A DNA stretch of 51,359 nucleotides, taken from positions 1 through 51,359 of the forward strand of contig JAQGHY010000221.1 of NCBI GenBank assembly GCA_028291455.1, given 5' to 3'. A model generated the notes under the pieces. That model ran no database searches, had not been told where the DNA came from, and saw only the letters and a program-made list of their open reading frames with translations. Numbering within the stretch: the stretch's first letter is position 1; each line of letters starts with the position of its first letter. The translations under genes were made by a program, and so were the position numbers. Shown one piece after another: positions 25,449 through 34,395 of this stretch. Source of the DNA: Rubritepida sp. GTDB lineage: Bacteria; Pseudomonadota; Alphaproteobacteria; Acetobacterales; Acetobacteraceae.

Positions 25449-26651
25449 ATGCCCGCGCTTGCTGCCCGTATGGCCGATGTCAAAGTCTCCGCCTCCGTCG
25501 CCATGTCGATCAAGGCGCGGGAAATGGCGGCAAAGGGCATCACGGTCTACGGCCTGACGACGGGCGAGCCCGATTTCGCCACCCCCGCCCATGCGGTCGA
25601 GGCCGCGCACCAGGCGGCGCTGAAGGGCGAGACGAAGTATCCGGCCCAAGGCGGCACGCCGGCCCTGAAGGCCGCGGTGCAGCGCAAGTTCAAGCGCGAC
25701 AACGGGCTGGATTACGCGCTGGACGAAATCCTCGTCACCAACGGCGGCAAGCAGGCCATCTTCAACGCCTTCATGGCAACGCTCGATCCCGGTGACGAGG
25801 TGGTGATCCCCGCCCCCTATTGGATCAGCTACGCCGATATGGCGAAGGTCGCCGGCGGCGTGCCGGTGACGGTGAACTGCCCGCAGAACAACGGCTTCAA
25901 GCTGCGCCCCGAGGACCTCGAAGCCGCCATCACCCCCAAGACCAAGTGGGTGATGCTCAACTTCCCGAACAACCCGACGGGCGCGGCCTGCTCGCGCGCG
26001 GAGATGAAGGCGCTGGCCGAGGTGCTGATACGCCACCCGCACGTCTGGGTCATGACCGACGATATGTACGAGCACCTCGTCTATGACGGCTTCGAGTTCT
26101 GCACGATCGCCGAGGTCGAGCCGGGCCTGAAGAACCGCACGCTGACCGTCAACGGGGCGTCGAAGACCTATGCGATGACCGGCTGGCGCATCGGCTTCTG
26201 CGGCGGGCCCAAGGCGCTGATCGCGGCGATGTTCAACATGCAGGGCCAGGCGACCTCGGGCGTATCCACGGTCGGCCAGGCGGCGGCGGTCGCGGCGCTG
26301 GACGGCCCGCAGGATTTCGTGGCCGAGCGCGCGGCCGAGTACAAGATCCGCCGGGACCTCGTGGTCGAGATGCTGAACCAGGCGCCGGGCATCGTCTGCC
26401 ACAAGCCGGAGGGCGCCTTCTACGTGTTCCCGAACGTCGCCGGCTGCCTCGGCAAGACCAGCCCGGGCGGCAAGCGCATCGAGACCGACACGGACTTCGC
26501 CGCCGCCTTGCTGGACGAGGCGCATGTGGCCGTCGTGCAGGGCTCCGCTTACGGCATGTCCCCGTACGTTCGCATCAGCTACGCGACCGACCTGGAGAGC
26601 CTGCGCACCGCCTGCACGCGCATCCAGGAGTTCTGCCGCGGGCTGGCCTGA
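25449..26651 (+). CDS. pyridoxal-phosphate aminotransferase, aspartate-aminotransferase class Ib
   Basis: A 400-residue fold-type I aminotransferase, most like alphaproteobacterial aspartate aminotransferases. Features: VYGLTTGEPDFATP near the N-terminus, TNGGKQAIFNAFMATLDPGD, the PNNPTGAACS loop, and the PLP lysine K239 in NGASKTYAMTGWRIGF. An AGGAAA sits before the ATG. The stop overlaps the next start by one base (TGATG), so it is coupled to the GNAT gene. Aspartate/2-oxoglutarate is the likely pair, but related substrates such as prephenate cannot be excluded. Confidence 0.9.
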   Translation: MPALAARMADVKVSASVAMSIKAREMAAKGITVYGLTTGEPDFATPAHAVEAAHQAALKGETKYPAQGGTPALKAAVQRKFKRDNGLDYALDEILVTNGGKQAIFNAFMATLDPGDEVVIPAPYWISYADMAKVAGGVPVTVNCPQNNGFKLRPEDLEAAITPKTKWVMLNFPNNPTGAACSRAEMKALAEVLIRHPHVWVMTDDMYEHLVYDGFEFCTIAEVEPGLKNRTLTVNGASKTYAMTGWRIGFCGGPKALIAAMFNMQGQATSGVSTVGQAAAVAALDGPQDFVAERAAEYKIRRDLVVEMLNQAPGIVCHKPEGAFYVFPNVAGCLGKTSPGGKRIETDTDFAAALLDEAHVAVVQGSAYGMSPYVRISYATDLESLRTACTRIQEFCRGLA

Positions 26652-27649
26652 TGCCGCTGGACGGCCTCAAGCTGCGCGCCGGCACCGATGAGGATGTCGG
26701 CGAGTATATCCGGCTGATCGGCGACGCCTGGGCCGAATTCCCCGGTGTCGTCTTCGATGTCGATGCGGAACTGCCGGAGCTTCGCACCCTGGCCTCGCAC
26801 TTCGCCAAGCTCGGCGGTGTCCTGTGGCTGGCCGAGGACGGCCAGGGCATGATCGCCACGCGCCCCCTGCGCGAGGACGGTGCGTGGGAAATCTGCCGCA
26901 TGTATGTGGCCAAGGCCGCGCGCGGGACCGGCCTCGCCCATCACCTCCTGACCGTGGCCGAGGATCACGCGCGGGCCGCCGGGGCGGAGCGCATGGTGCT
27001 CTGGACGGACACCCGATTCCAGGCCGCGCATACTTTCTACGAGAAGCGCGGCTATGTGCGGCAGGGTGCCATCCGCATCCTAGACGACCTCTCGAAATCG
27101 CTGGAGTTCCGCTACACCAAGCCCGCCCGTGGCCTGCTGGTGGAAGCTCTGGATGCGGCTGCGGCGGCGAGCGCGGAGCGGCGCTTTGCCGAGATCCTGA
27201 TCGCCTGCGTCGCGGCGGGGGCTTCGGTCACCTTCCTGCATCCGCTCTCGAAGGAGAAGTCGCGCGGATATTGGAAGCGCGTCTCCACCGAGGTCGCGCA
27301 GGGGCATCGCGTGCTGCTCGGCGCCTGGGTGGATGGGGCGCTGGCGGGGACCGTGCAGCTCGATCTCGCCACGCCCGAAAACCAGCAGCACCGTGCCGAT
27401 GTCGCCAAGCTCCTGGTCGATCCCGCCTATCGGCGGCGCGGCGTGGGCGAGGCGCTGATGCGCCGCGCGGAGCAGGCGGCGCAACGGCTCGGCCGGCGGC
27501 TGCTGACGCTCGACACCACCTTGGGCGACGAGGCCGAGCAGTTGTACCGCCGGCTGGGCTGGCAGGAGGCCGGGCGAATTCCTGCCTATGCGCGAGATCC
27601 CGCAGGGCAGCTTCGCGACACGGTGCTGTTCTTCAAGCCGCTCGCCTGA
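26651..27649 (+). CDS. tandem GNAT acetyltransferase
   Basis: A 332-residue protein with two GNAT folds. The N-terminal domain (about 1-155) carries ICRMYVAKAARGTGLAHHLL and MVLWTDTRFQAAHTFYEKRG, and the C-terminal domain (about 165-332) carries VAKLLVDPAYRRRGVGEALM and LLTLDTTLGDEAEQLYRRLG; both have the Q/R-x-x-G-x-G/A acetyl-CoA loop (RGTGLA, RRGVGE). Each half retains the aromatic/glycine motif before its last strands, so both may bind acetyl-CoA. It is translationally coupled to the aminotransferase, hinting at acetylation of an amino-acid-like compound, though the acceptor is unknown. Confidence 0.85.
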   Translation: MPLDGLKLRAGTDEDVGEYIRLIGDAWAEFPGVVFDVDAELPELRTLASHFAKLGGVLWLAEDGQGMIATRPLREDGAWEICRMYVAKAARGTGLAHHLLTVAEDHARAAGAERMVLWTDTRFQAAHTFYEKRGYVRQGAIRILDDLSKSLEFRYTKPARGLLVEALDAAAAASAERRFAEILIACVAAGASVTFLHPLSKEKSRGYWKRVSTEVAQGHRVLLGAWVDGALAGTVQLDLATPENQQHRADVAKLLVDPAYRRRGVGEALMRRAEQAAQRLGRRLLTLDTTLGDEAEQLYRRLGWQEAGRIPAYARDPAGQLRDTVLFFKPLA

Positions 27650-27736
27650 GCTTCATGGCTTTCTCCGCGCTCAAGGCCGCCATGCACATGCCGCGGTAGG
27701 CGCGGCTGCCGCGATGTGGATATGCTTCCGGGATAA

Positions 27737-27758
27737 GGGGGGAACCCCCCGAATTTTT
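27737..27758 (+). terminator. possible GC hairpin terminator
   Basis: GGGGGGAACCCCCC (27737-27750) is followed by GAATTTTT. The loop is short, and the site lies only 14 bases before the next gene, so it could end the aminotransferase-GNAT message or sit in the leader of the Bug gene. Confidence 0.35.
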
Positions 27759-27772
27759 GGGAGCAGACAATC

Positions 27773-28747
27773 ATGAAGCGTCGCCACCTCGCGCAGGCCC
27801 TCGCCGCCGCACCCTTCCTGCCGGGCCTCGCTACAGCCCAGACGGCGGAATGGAAGCCCGACCGCCCGATCCGTTTCGTCGTCGGCTTCGCCGCGGGGGG
27901 AAGCACCGATAGCTCCGGCCGCGTTGTCGCCGACGGCATCAGCAGCCTTCTCGAACAGCCCGTGGTCGTCGAGAACCGGGTGGGCGCGTCGGGCAACATC
28001 GCATCCGAATTCGTGGCGCGCAGCGCGCCGGACGGATACACCTTCGTCGTCGCCTCCGTGGGCACCCATGCGACGAACCAGTTCCTGTTCCGCAACATGG
28101 GCTTCCATGTGGTCCGCGACTTCACGCCCGTTTCGCTCGTGGTGGTGAGCGGCGCGCTGCTGGTGGTGCATCCCTCGGTTCCCGTCCGCAACCTCGTGGA
28201 ATTCATCGCCTACGCGAAGGCCAATCCCGGCAAGCTCAACATGGGCACTGCCGGCCCCGGCAGCACCCAGCATTTCGCCGGTGCGCTGTTCGAAGAAAGG
28301 GCGGGCGTGCGGTTCACCCACATCCCCTATCGCGGCGGGGCGCCGGCCATGACCGACCTCGTCGGCGGCAGGCTCGACGTCATCTTCTCGCCGCTGGCCG
28401 AGGTGCTGCCCTTCGTGCGCGCCGAGCAGGTCCGCGCCCTCGGCGTCACCCGCCCCGAGCGCATGCCGAGCCTGCCCGACATGCAGACCATCGCCGAGAC
28501 GGTGCCGGGCTACGACTTCAGTGGCTGGATCGGCATCTTCGGACCCGCCGGGCTGCCGGAGCCGATCGTCCGGCGCATGTCCAGCGTCATCGCCGAGGCG
28601 GTACGGTCGCCGCGCACGGGCGGCCGGCTGGAGACGCTCGGCTACATGCCTGTCGGCGGCCCGCCGGAAGCCATGGCGGAGATGCAGCGCCAGGACGTGA
28701 TCCTGATGGAGGAGCTGGTGAAACTCACCGGCGCTACAGGCGACTAG
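27773..28747 (+). CDS. Bug family tripartite tricarboxylate transporter substrate-binding protein
   Basis: A 324-residue periplasmic binding protein. Signal peptide MKRRHLAQALAAAPFLPGLA ending ATAQT, then WKPDRPIRFVVGFAAGGSTD. Other family motifs are VVVENRVGASGNIASEFVA, PDGYTFVVASVG, IPYRGGAPAMTDLVGGRLDV, and the LGVTRPERMPSLPDMQTIAE segment. No membrane subunits are adjacent. The ligand is unknown. GGGAG lies 10 bases upstream of the ATG. Right after the stop is a 7-base-pair hairpin (28748-28764) without a T-run. Confidence 0.92.
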   Translation: MKRRHLAQALAAAPFLPGLATAQTAEWKPDRPIRFVVGFAAGGSTDSSGRVVADGISSLLEQPVVVENRVGASGNIASEFVARSAPDGYTFVVASVGTHATNQFLFRNMGFHVVRDFTPVSLVVVSGALLVVHPSVPVRNLVEFIAYAKANPGKLNMGTAGPGSTQHFAGALFEERAGVRFTHIPYRGGAPAMTDLVGGRLDVIFSPLAEVLPFVRAEQVRALGVTRPERMPSLPDMQTIAETVPGYDFSGWIGIFGPAGLPEPIVRRMSSVIAEAVRSPRTGGRLETLGYMPVGGPPEAMAEMQRQDVILMEELVKLTGATGD

Positions 28748-29060
28748 TGGCGCCTCCGGCGCCACGGCGACTAGGCGACTTGGACAAATTCAGAGCATGG
28801 CTTCCACGCCGATCCGATTCATGTCGCCGTCGAGAGGCTCGACGTATGAACTGCTCAGCCCGACAACCGCGATCACAGCTTGGGAGCCGTTCTGACAACA
28901 TCCTAGCCTTTCCGGCTGGCACAACGTTTAGGGCCGACATCTAACTTGATCGTGCCGAAACATGCGCCGGCGGATAAGCGTGAGCCACTCTACGTGAGCG
29001 CTCCGTCGACGAGGTAAACTCGATTATGAGTGCGGCCGGAAATAAAAGGACGATCACGAT
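28748..29060. other. intergenic region before the membrane-protein gene
   Basis: This 313-base stretch begins with a perfect hairpin TGGCGCC-TCC-GGCGCCA (28748-28764) just after the Bug stop, which may stabilise the message end but lacks a U-run. The rest is mixed-composition DNA with no convincing gene. A loose -10-like TAAACT lies around 29016-29021 upstream of the next gene. Confidence 0.35.
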
Positions 29061-29606
29061 ATGGCTGAGTTAGGCGAGAGCTGGCGCGACAGGCAGAAGC
29101 ATATTGAAGGTGCCGGAAACGAGTTCGCAGAGAATTATCGGAAGGGAGAGGAAGTCGCTGCAAATATAGTCCGAGACGGGCTGAAAATGCTTGCATTGAT
29201 TAACTCTGGCGCCATCGTCTCAATGCCTGCCATCGTTGGGGCGCTATTTTCCGGAAATGCCGCAGTTAAAGCTGCGCTGATCTGGCCGATGGCTGCATTT
29301 GTACTCGGTTTAGTGATGGCATGCGGATCTATATACGGTTCATGTTTTGCCATGTGCTATCATATCGACGCAAACAGAGAGAACGCACGGCTATATAAAG
29401 CGCAGGTATTCGAGGTTATCTATCCAAACGCAGAAGTAAAGAGCCCGGCCCACAAATCCAAGGTGACCCGTAACTGGAGGATTTATAGTCGGATTAGAGT
29501 AATATTAATGTTTACTACATCCATCTCACTCTTGGCATTCATCAGCGGAGCAGGGGCCGTGTTCTGGATGGTAAGTCGTACCCCAGCGACTGGCCTCAAC
29601 AACTAG
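29061..29606 (+). CDS. small multi-helix membrane protein, unknown function, lower GC
   Basis: A 181-residue protein with a charged N-terminal helix (about 1-40, predicted cytosolic and possibly coiled coil: RDRQKHIEGAGNEFAENYRK), two close membrane helices (about 41-65, MLALINSGAIVSMPAIVGAL; about 75-100, WPMAAFVLGLVMACGSIYG), a polar loop, and a C-terminal helix (about 150-172, VILMFTTSISLLAFISGAG). The layout recalls small unnamed proteobacterial membrane proteins with a helix-plus-hairpin plan and, more loosely, SLATT-type pore-formers; no family motif decides. GC by eye is about 48 percent, unlike neighbours. AAGGA lies 9 bases before the ATG. There is no co-transcribed partner. Confidence 0.6.
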   Translation: MAELGESWRDRQKHIEGAGNEFAENYRKGEEVAANIVRDGLKMLALINSGAIVSMPAIVGALFSGNAAVKAALIWPMAAFVLGLVMACGSIYGSCFAMCYHIDANRENARLYKAQVFEVIYPNAEVKSPAHKSKVTRNWRIYSRIRVILMFTTSISLLAFISGAGAVFWMVSRTPATGLNN

Positions 29607-29828
29607 CGCCACCAAGATGAGCTGCATGCTACAAACACAAATCGGTCGCACTCCGAATACTCGCGCGGCGCCGTCTCAGTAGCCCGCGTTCGCGTGCGGT
29701 GCATCTGTCGAGTAAGTCGCCACGAGAATCAGGACGAGCGCAACCGCTTCGCCACTCGAACCGGCCAGCATTGTCTGGCGAGGCGGCCCCGTTGAGTGAC
29801 CGCGACCGCGGTCCTATGAGTTCAGGTC

Positions 29829-30731
29829 CTAGTTGCTGCCCGGGGCCCGGCCCCCGGTGCAGCCGGTAAAGGCCGGAGACGCCATGCCCGTCTTGAAGGC
29901 GCGCACGCGCTGGGCGCTGCTGCCATGGGTGAAGCTCTCGGGCACCACCTGGCCGCGGCCGCGCGATTGCAGCCGGTCGTCGCCGACGGCGGCTGCCGCG
30001 CCGAGGCCGCTCTCCACGTCGCCGTCCTCGAGGATGTTGCGCATCTCCTCGGCGCGCCGCGCCCAGAAGCCGGAGAGGCAATCGGCCATCAGTTCCGTAC
30101 GGACCGAGATGGCATTGGCCTCGCGCTGCCCGGCCGCCTGCTGGCCCTGATTGGTGCGCAGGATGCCGAGCTGGTTCTGCACGTGATGGCCGACCTCATG
30201 CGCGATCACATAGGCGCGGGCGAATTCGCCGGGCGCGCCGAGGCGCTGCTCCATCTCCCGGAAGAAGGAGAGGTCGATGTAAACGCGCTGGTCGTTCGGG
30301 CAGTAGAACGGCCCCATGGCGGATTGGGCGGCGCCGCAGCCGGACTGGACCCCGCCGGTGAAGAGCACGAGGCGCGGCGCCTCATAGGCTCTGCCCGAGC
30401 GCGCGAACTCGGCGGTCCAGACATCCTCCGTGCTCGCGAGGATGCGGCTGACGAAGGTGACCCTGGGATCGTCCGATGGCGGGGATGCGACGGATCGCTC
30501 TTGCTGCTGCTGGGTGGCCGGGGCGTTGCCGCCGATACCGCCGCTGCCGTCCAGGCCGGCGAGGATCACGCTCGGGTCCACGCCGAAGAGCAGCGAGACG
30601 ACCACAACCGCAATCAGGCCAAAGCCGCCGATCCCGCCGGCACGCCCGATGGGGAATCCGCCGCCACCGCCGCCACCCTGGCCGCGCCGGTCTTCGAGAT
30701 TTGAGCTTTCGCGTTCGTTGTCCAGCTTCAC
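29829..30731 (-). CDS. neutral zinc metallopeptidase, YpfJ family
   Basis: A 300-residue protein of the YpfJ/KPN_02809 family. The N-terminus carries a basic, Gly-rich cytosolic tail and one membrane helix (about 33-50, GGIGGFGLIAVVVVSLLFGV). The catalytic zinc site is AYVIAHEVGHHVQNQLG with the downstream acidic ligand region in TELMADCLSGFWARR. Cysteines in SGCGAAQSAMGPFYCPND suggest disulphides in the extracytoplasmic part. The biological substrate of this family is not known to me. It runs in the same direction as the thiolase upstream, 19 bases apart, so they may share a message. Confidence 0.9.
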   Translation of the reverse strand: MKLDNERESSNLEDRRGQGGGGGGGFPIGRAGGIGGFGLIAVVVVSLLFGVDPSVILAGLDGSGGIGGNAPATQQQQERSVASPPSDDPRVTFVSRILASTEDVWTAEFARSGRAYEAPRLVLFTGGVQSGCGAAQSAMGPFYCPNDQRVYIDLSFFREMEQRLGAPGEFARAYVIAHEVGHHVQNQLGILRTNQGQQAAGQREANAISVRTELMADCLSGFWARRAEEMRNILEDGDVESGLGAAAAVGDDRLQSRGRGQVVPESFTHGSSAQRVRAFKTGMASPAFTGCTGGRAPGSN

Positions 30732-30750
30732 GCCGTCGGTCCTCAGCGCC

Positions 30751-31932
30751 TCAGGCGCGTTCGAGAATGCTCACGTAGTTCGCCACCGCAGCACCCCCCA
30801 TGTTGAACACGCCGGCCTGATCGGCCTTGGGGAGCTGCATGTCGCCCGCCTCGCCGGTGAGTTGCATCGCGGCGAGGACGTGCATGGAAACGCCGGTGGC
30901 GCCGATTGGATGCCCCTTCGACTTCAATCCGCCCGAACGGTTGACCGGGAGGCGGCCGTCCCGGGCGGTCCAGCCTTCCAGCACGGCGCGGCTGCCCTGG
31001 CCCTCCGGGGTCAGGCCCATCGCCTCGTATTCGATGAGCTCGGCGATGGTGAAGCAGTCGTGCACCTCGGCGAAGGACAGGTCGCCGATCGCCATGCCGG
31101 CTGCGTCCAGTGCGCGGGACCAGGCCTCGCGGGCGCCCTCGAAGCGGATGATGTCGCGCCGGGCGATGGGCAGGAAGTCGTTCACCTGGGACGTCGCGCG
31201 GAAGCGCACGGCGCGGCGGGCGGAGGCGGCCACGTCGCCCTCGGCGATGATGATGGCGGCCGCGCCGTCCGAGACCAGGCTGCAATCGGTGCGCTTCAGC
31301 GGGCGCGCGACATAGGGGTTCTTCTCGCTCTCGTTGCGGCAGAAGTCGTAGCCGAGGTCCTTGCGCATCTGGGCATAGGGATTGTCCACGCCGTTGCGGT
31401 GGTTCTTCGCGGCGATCGCGGCCAGCGCGTCGGAGGCGTCGCCGTGGCGCTGGAAATAAGCCTCGGCGATGCGGCCGAAGACGCCGGCGAAGCCCGCCTC
31501 GATGCTGGATTCCGTCTTGAGATAAGAGGCCGAGAGCAGGATCTCGCCCACGCGTGGACCGGGCGTGGAGGTCATCTTCTCGACGCCGACCACCAGCGTG
31601 ACCTTGCCCCGCTTGGCGCCGAGATAGTCGAGCGCGCCGTGGATGGCCGCACTGCCGGTGGCGCAGGCGTTCTCATAACGGGTGGCGGGCTTGAAGCGCA
31701 GCTCCGGCACGGCCTGGAAGACCAGGGAGGACGGGAAGTCCTGCTGCTGGAAGCCGGCGTTGAAGGTGCCGAGGAAGACGGCATCGACCTCGTGGGGCTC
31801 CAGCCCGGCATCGGCGATGGCCTCGCGCGCGACGAGGCCGATCAGCGCCTCGGCATCGGGCGCCTCTTCGAGCTTGCCGAAGCGGCTATGGGCCCAGCCG
31901 ATGATGGCGGCGCCGTGTTGGGGTGCGGACAT
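30751..31932 (-). CDS. thiolase family protein (acetyl-CoA acetyltransferase)
   Basis: A 393-residue thiolase. The nucleophilic cysteine is C90 in YENACATGSAAIHGAL. The C-terminal catalytic region includes NRSGGLKSKGHPIGATG and NMGGAAVANYVSILE. FAEVHDCFTIAELIEYEAMG matches the SCP2-type thiolase branch (NDCFT-like) rather than the classical PhaA/AtoB branch, suggesting a degradative thiolase for branched or unusual acyl-CoA. GGAGAG precedes the ATG. No other beta-oxidation genes are adjacent. Confidence 0.88.
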   Translation of the reverse strand: MSAPQHGAAIIGWAHSRFGKLEEAPDAEALIGLVAREAIADAGLEPHEVDAVFLGTFNAGFQQQDFPSSLVFQAVPELRFKPATRYENACATGSAAIHGALDYLGAKRGKVTLVVGVEKMTSTPGPRVGEILLSASYLKTESSIEAGFAGVFGRIAEAYFQRHGDASDALAAIAAKNHRNGVDNPYAQMRKDLGYDFCRNESEKNPYVARPLKRTDCSLVSDGAAAIIIAEGDVAASARRAVRFRATSQVNDFLPIARRDIIRFEGAREAWSRALDAAGMAIGDLSFAEVHDCFTIAELIEYEAMGLTPEGQGSRAVLEGWTARDGRLPVNRSGGLKSKGHPIGATGVSMHVLAAMQLTGEAGDMQLPKADQAGVFNMGGAAVANYVSILERA

Positions 31933-31992
31933 GATGCTCTCCCTCGCTTTGGAGGAAGGCTAGGCCGATTCGGCAGGTGAACCAACTTCGGC

Positions 31993-32020
31993 CTTGACGT
32001 GAAGTTGTCCGGTCCTATGT
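31993..32020 (+). promoter_or_regulatory. promoter-like element before candidate small RNA
   Basis: CTTGAC (31993-31998) and CTATGT (32015-32020), spaced by 16 bases, resemble the alphaproteobacterial housekeeping promoter (CTTGAC-N17-CTATAT). Nothing downstream on this strand codes for protein before the strong terminator at 32077-32104. Confidence 0.5.
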
Positions 32021-32026
32021 ATGGGG

Positions 32027-32104
32027 CGTCGCGCGCGTAACATGCCCCGGCAGCTTGCCTACTTCACCTTCGACCGGCCGTCCCAACTGGGGCGGCTTTT
32101 TTTT
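32027..32104 (+). ncRNA. candidate small RNA of about 78 nucleotides
   Basis: Between the minus-strand thiolase start and the minus-strand ispDF stop, the plus strand has a promoter-like pair (31993-32020) followed about 60 bases later by a textbook Rho-independent terminator. No convincing reading frame lies between. The expected transcript is about 75-80 nucleotides with an unstructured pyrimidine-rich middle (ACTTCACCTTCGACC), a layout typical of Hfq-binding small RNAs. The suhB/MmgR-type alphaproteobacterial RNAs are of similar size and are the first family to test, but I cannot confirm membership. The 5' end is approximate. Confidence 0.5.
32077..32104 (+). terminator. Rho-independent terminator
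   Basis: An 8-base-pair stem GCCGTCCC/GGGGCGGC (one G-U pair) with an AACT loop, followed by eight T residues (32097-32104). The T-run is on the plus strand only, so it does not serve ispDF or the thiolase, both on the minus strand. Confidence 0.85.
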
Positions 32105-32106
32105 GC

Positions 32107-33249
32107 TCAATCGGGAATTAGCAGGCTGACGGCGGCCTGGGCGGCAATGCCCTCGCCGCGCCCGGTGAAGCCTAGCCGTTCGGTGGTCGTCGCCTTCACG
32201 CCGACGCGCTTGACCTCCACGCCCATAAGCTCGGCCAGCCGCACCATCATGGCCTGGGCATGCGGGCCGATCTTGGGCTGCTCGCAGATCAGCGTGACGT
32301 CGGCATTCACCAGCATGCCGCCCCGCGCGGCGATCCGGCCGGCGGCGTGGATGAGGAACTGGGCGCTGTCGGCGTCCTTCCACTTCATCTGCGAGGGCGG
32401 GAAGTGGCGGCCGATATCGCCCTCCGCCAGGGCGCCGTAGATCGCATCGCAGAGCGCGTGAATGCCGACATCCGCATCCGAATGCCCCTCCAGCCCCAGC
32501 GTATGGGGCACGGTGATGCCGCAGAGGACAAGCGGCCGGCCCTCCACCAGGCGGTGCACGTCGAAGCCGGTGCCGATCCGGGGCATCAGGCGGGGCAGGA
32601 GGGAGGCTTCCACGCGGGTCAGGTCCTCGGGAAAGGTGATTTTGATGTTGCTCTCATGGCCGGGAATGAGCGCCACGCGCTCGCCCCGCCATTCCAGGAG
32701 CTGGGCGTCGTCGGTGGCCTCGGCAGTGGCGGCGTCATGGGCGTCGCGCAGGGTGGCGAAGCGGAAGGCCTGGGGTGTCTGGGCCCGGAAGAGGCCGGCG
32801 CGTGGCACCGTCTCCTCGATACCGTCAGCGGAACCCCGCTTGAGCGTATCCGAGACCGGCTGGGCCGGGATGGCGCCGGACGACTGCGCCAGCGCGGCCA
32901 GCAGGGCGGCAATCGTGCCTGGGGGGATGATCGGCCGCGCCGCGTCATGGACCAGCACCACATTGGGCGCGAGCGATGCCAGGGCCGCCAGCCCGGCCTT
33001 GACGCTGGCTTGCCGCGTGGCGCCGCCGGCCACCGGCGGCAGGTGGGGCAGCCCCTCCAGCATCGCCGCGATGCGGCCCTCCTCGCCGGCCGCGCAGACC
33101 GGCTGGAGGTGGCTGATATGGCCGCCTTCCAGCAGCGCCTCGGCCGCGACGCGGAGCACGGGGCGGCCCAGGAGCAGCGCGTATTGCTTGGGTTCGGGGG
33201 CGCCGAAGCGCTCGCCGCGCCCCGCGGCCATCAGAAGGGCGGCGATCAT
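32107..33249 (-). CDS. ispDF: bifunctional 2-C-methyl-D-erythritol 4-phosphate cytidylyltransferase / 2,4-cyclodiphosphate synthase
   Basis: A 380-residue fusion of two non-consecutive steps of the MEP isoprenoid pathway. Residues 1 to ~222 are IspD, with the CTP-binding [12 protein letters not shown], the [14 protein letters not shown] stretch, and [14 protein letters not shown]. Residues ~226-380 are IspF, with metal-binding Asp/His in [30 protein letters not shown], and the C-terminal [20 protein letters not shown]. Fusion of ispD and ispF is common in alphaproteobacteria. GGGAG precedes the ATG. Divergent from dusB with a 102-base gap. Confidence 0.96.
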   Translation of the reverse strand: MIAALLMAAGRGERFGAPEPKQYALLLGRPVLRVAAEALLEGGHISHLQPVCAAGEEGRIAAMLEGLPHLPPVAGGATRQASVKAGLAALASLAPNVVLVHDAARPIIPPGTIAALLAALAQSSGAIPAQPVSDTLKRGSADGIEETVPRAGLFRAQTPQAFRFATLRDAHDAATAEATDDAQLLEWRGERVALIPGHESNIKITFPEDLTRVEASLLPRLMPRIGTGFDVHRLVEGRPLVLCGITVPHTLGLEGHSDADVGIHALCDAIYGALAEGDIGRHFPPSQMKWKDADSAQFLIHAAGRIAARGGMLVNADVTLICEQPKIGPHAQAMMVRLAELMGVEVKRVGVKATTTERLGFTGRGEGIAAQAAVSLLIPD

Positions 33250-33351
33250 GATGGCTCCCGCTTAGGCCAGATCGGCAGGGTTGCGGAAGCCGGGGCGTCG
33301 ATTCTCCTTCCGCCGGCACCGCTGACGTGGACGTGGCGCGTGTTTTTGCCT

Positions 33352-34395
33352 ATGTCTGCTCAAATGATGAGCAACCGCCTCCGGCCCATCGTGCTCTCGC
33401 GCGATGTGACCATTGAAACGCCTGTCATCCTCGCCCCCATGTCCGGCGTGACGGACCTGCCCTTCCGCCGCTTGGCCCGCGCGGAGGGCACCGGCCTCGT
33501 CGTCAGCGAGATGATCGCCTCGGCCGCCATGGTGCGCGAGAACTGGCAGAGCCTGAAGATGGCCGAGACCGAAGACGGCTTCGGCGCGCCCTCCTCCGTG
33601 CAGCTGGCCGGCTGCGAGCCCGGGGTGATGGCCGATGCCGCCCGCCTCGTGGTGGATCGCGGCGCCGCCATCGTCGACATCAACTTCGGCTGCCCGGTGA
33701 AGAAGGTGGCGCTCGGCCAGAGCGCCGGCTCTGCGCTGATGCGCGACGAGGTCCGCGCCGCGGCGATCCTGGAGGCCACGGTGAAGGCCGTGAACGTCCC
33801 GGTCACGGTCAAGATGCGGATGGGCTGGGACCATACCAGCCTGAACGCCGCCAAGCTGGCCCGGATCGCCCAGGAATGCGGGATCCGCATGGTGACGATC
33901 CATGGCCGCACCCGGCAGCAGCTCTACACCGGGGTCGCCGATTGGGACTTCATCGCCTCGGTGAAGGATGCCGTAAGCATTCCCGTCATCGCCAATGGCG
34001 ACATCCTGACGGTCGATGATGCACAGGCCGCGATGCAGCGCTCCGGCGCCGATGGCGTGATGATCGGGCGAGGCTGCTACGGCCGGCCCTGGTTCCCCCG
34101 CCAGGTCGCCGCCTTCCTGCGCGACGGCACGCGGTTGCCTGACCCGACGATCGAGGAGCAGCTCGCCATCCTCCTGACCCACTACCGCGCCATGCTGGAG
34201 CATCACACCAACGGATACGGCGTGCGGATGGCCCGCAAGCACATCGCCTGGTACTCGCGCGGCCTGCCCGGCAGCGCCGAGTTCCGCGCCGTCGTGAACC
34301 GCGTGGAGACGCCGGAGGAGGCGGAATCGCTCATCCTCCGCTACTACGGCGGCCTGATCGAAAGCGGCACCGAAATTCTCCGTGAGGCGGCATGA
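33352..34395 (+). CDS. dusB: tRNA-dihydrouridine synthase B (NifR3)
   Basis: A 347-residue FMN enzyme reducing uridines to dihydrouridine in tRNA. Dus motifs are [18 protein letters not shown], the active-site Cys region [46 protein letters not shown], and [13 protein letters not shown] with [14 protein letters not shown]. The start is ambiguous: ATGs at 33352, 33364 and 33367 are in frame and none has a good ribosome site; similarity begins at [17 protein letters not shown]. It overlaps ntrB by ATGA. The nifR3-ntrB-ntrC order is a well-known alphaproteobacterial arrangement. Confidence 0.95.
   Translation: MSAQMMSNRLRPIVLSRDVTIETPVILAPMSGVTDLPFRRLARAEGTGLVVSEMIASAAMVRENWQSLKMAETEDGFGAPSSVQLAGCEPGVMADAARLVVDRGAAIVDINFGCPVKKVALGQSAGSALMRDEVRAAAILEATVKAVNVPVTVKMRMGWDHTSLNAAKLARIAQECGIRMVTIHGRTRQQLYTGVADWDFIASVKDAVSIPVIANGDILTVDDAQAAMQRSGADGVMIGRGCYGRPWFPRQVAAFLRDGTRLPDPTIEEQLAILLTHYRAMLEHHTNGYGVRMARKHIAWYSRGLPGSAEFRAVVNRVETPEEAESLILRYYGGLIESGTEILREAA

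Noticed and set aside
29798-29813. GACCGC-GACC-GCGGTC hairpin after the membrane-protein gene
   Set aside because: Short stem with no T-run in GC-rich DNA; expected by chance.
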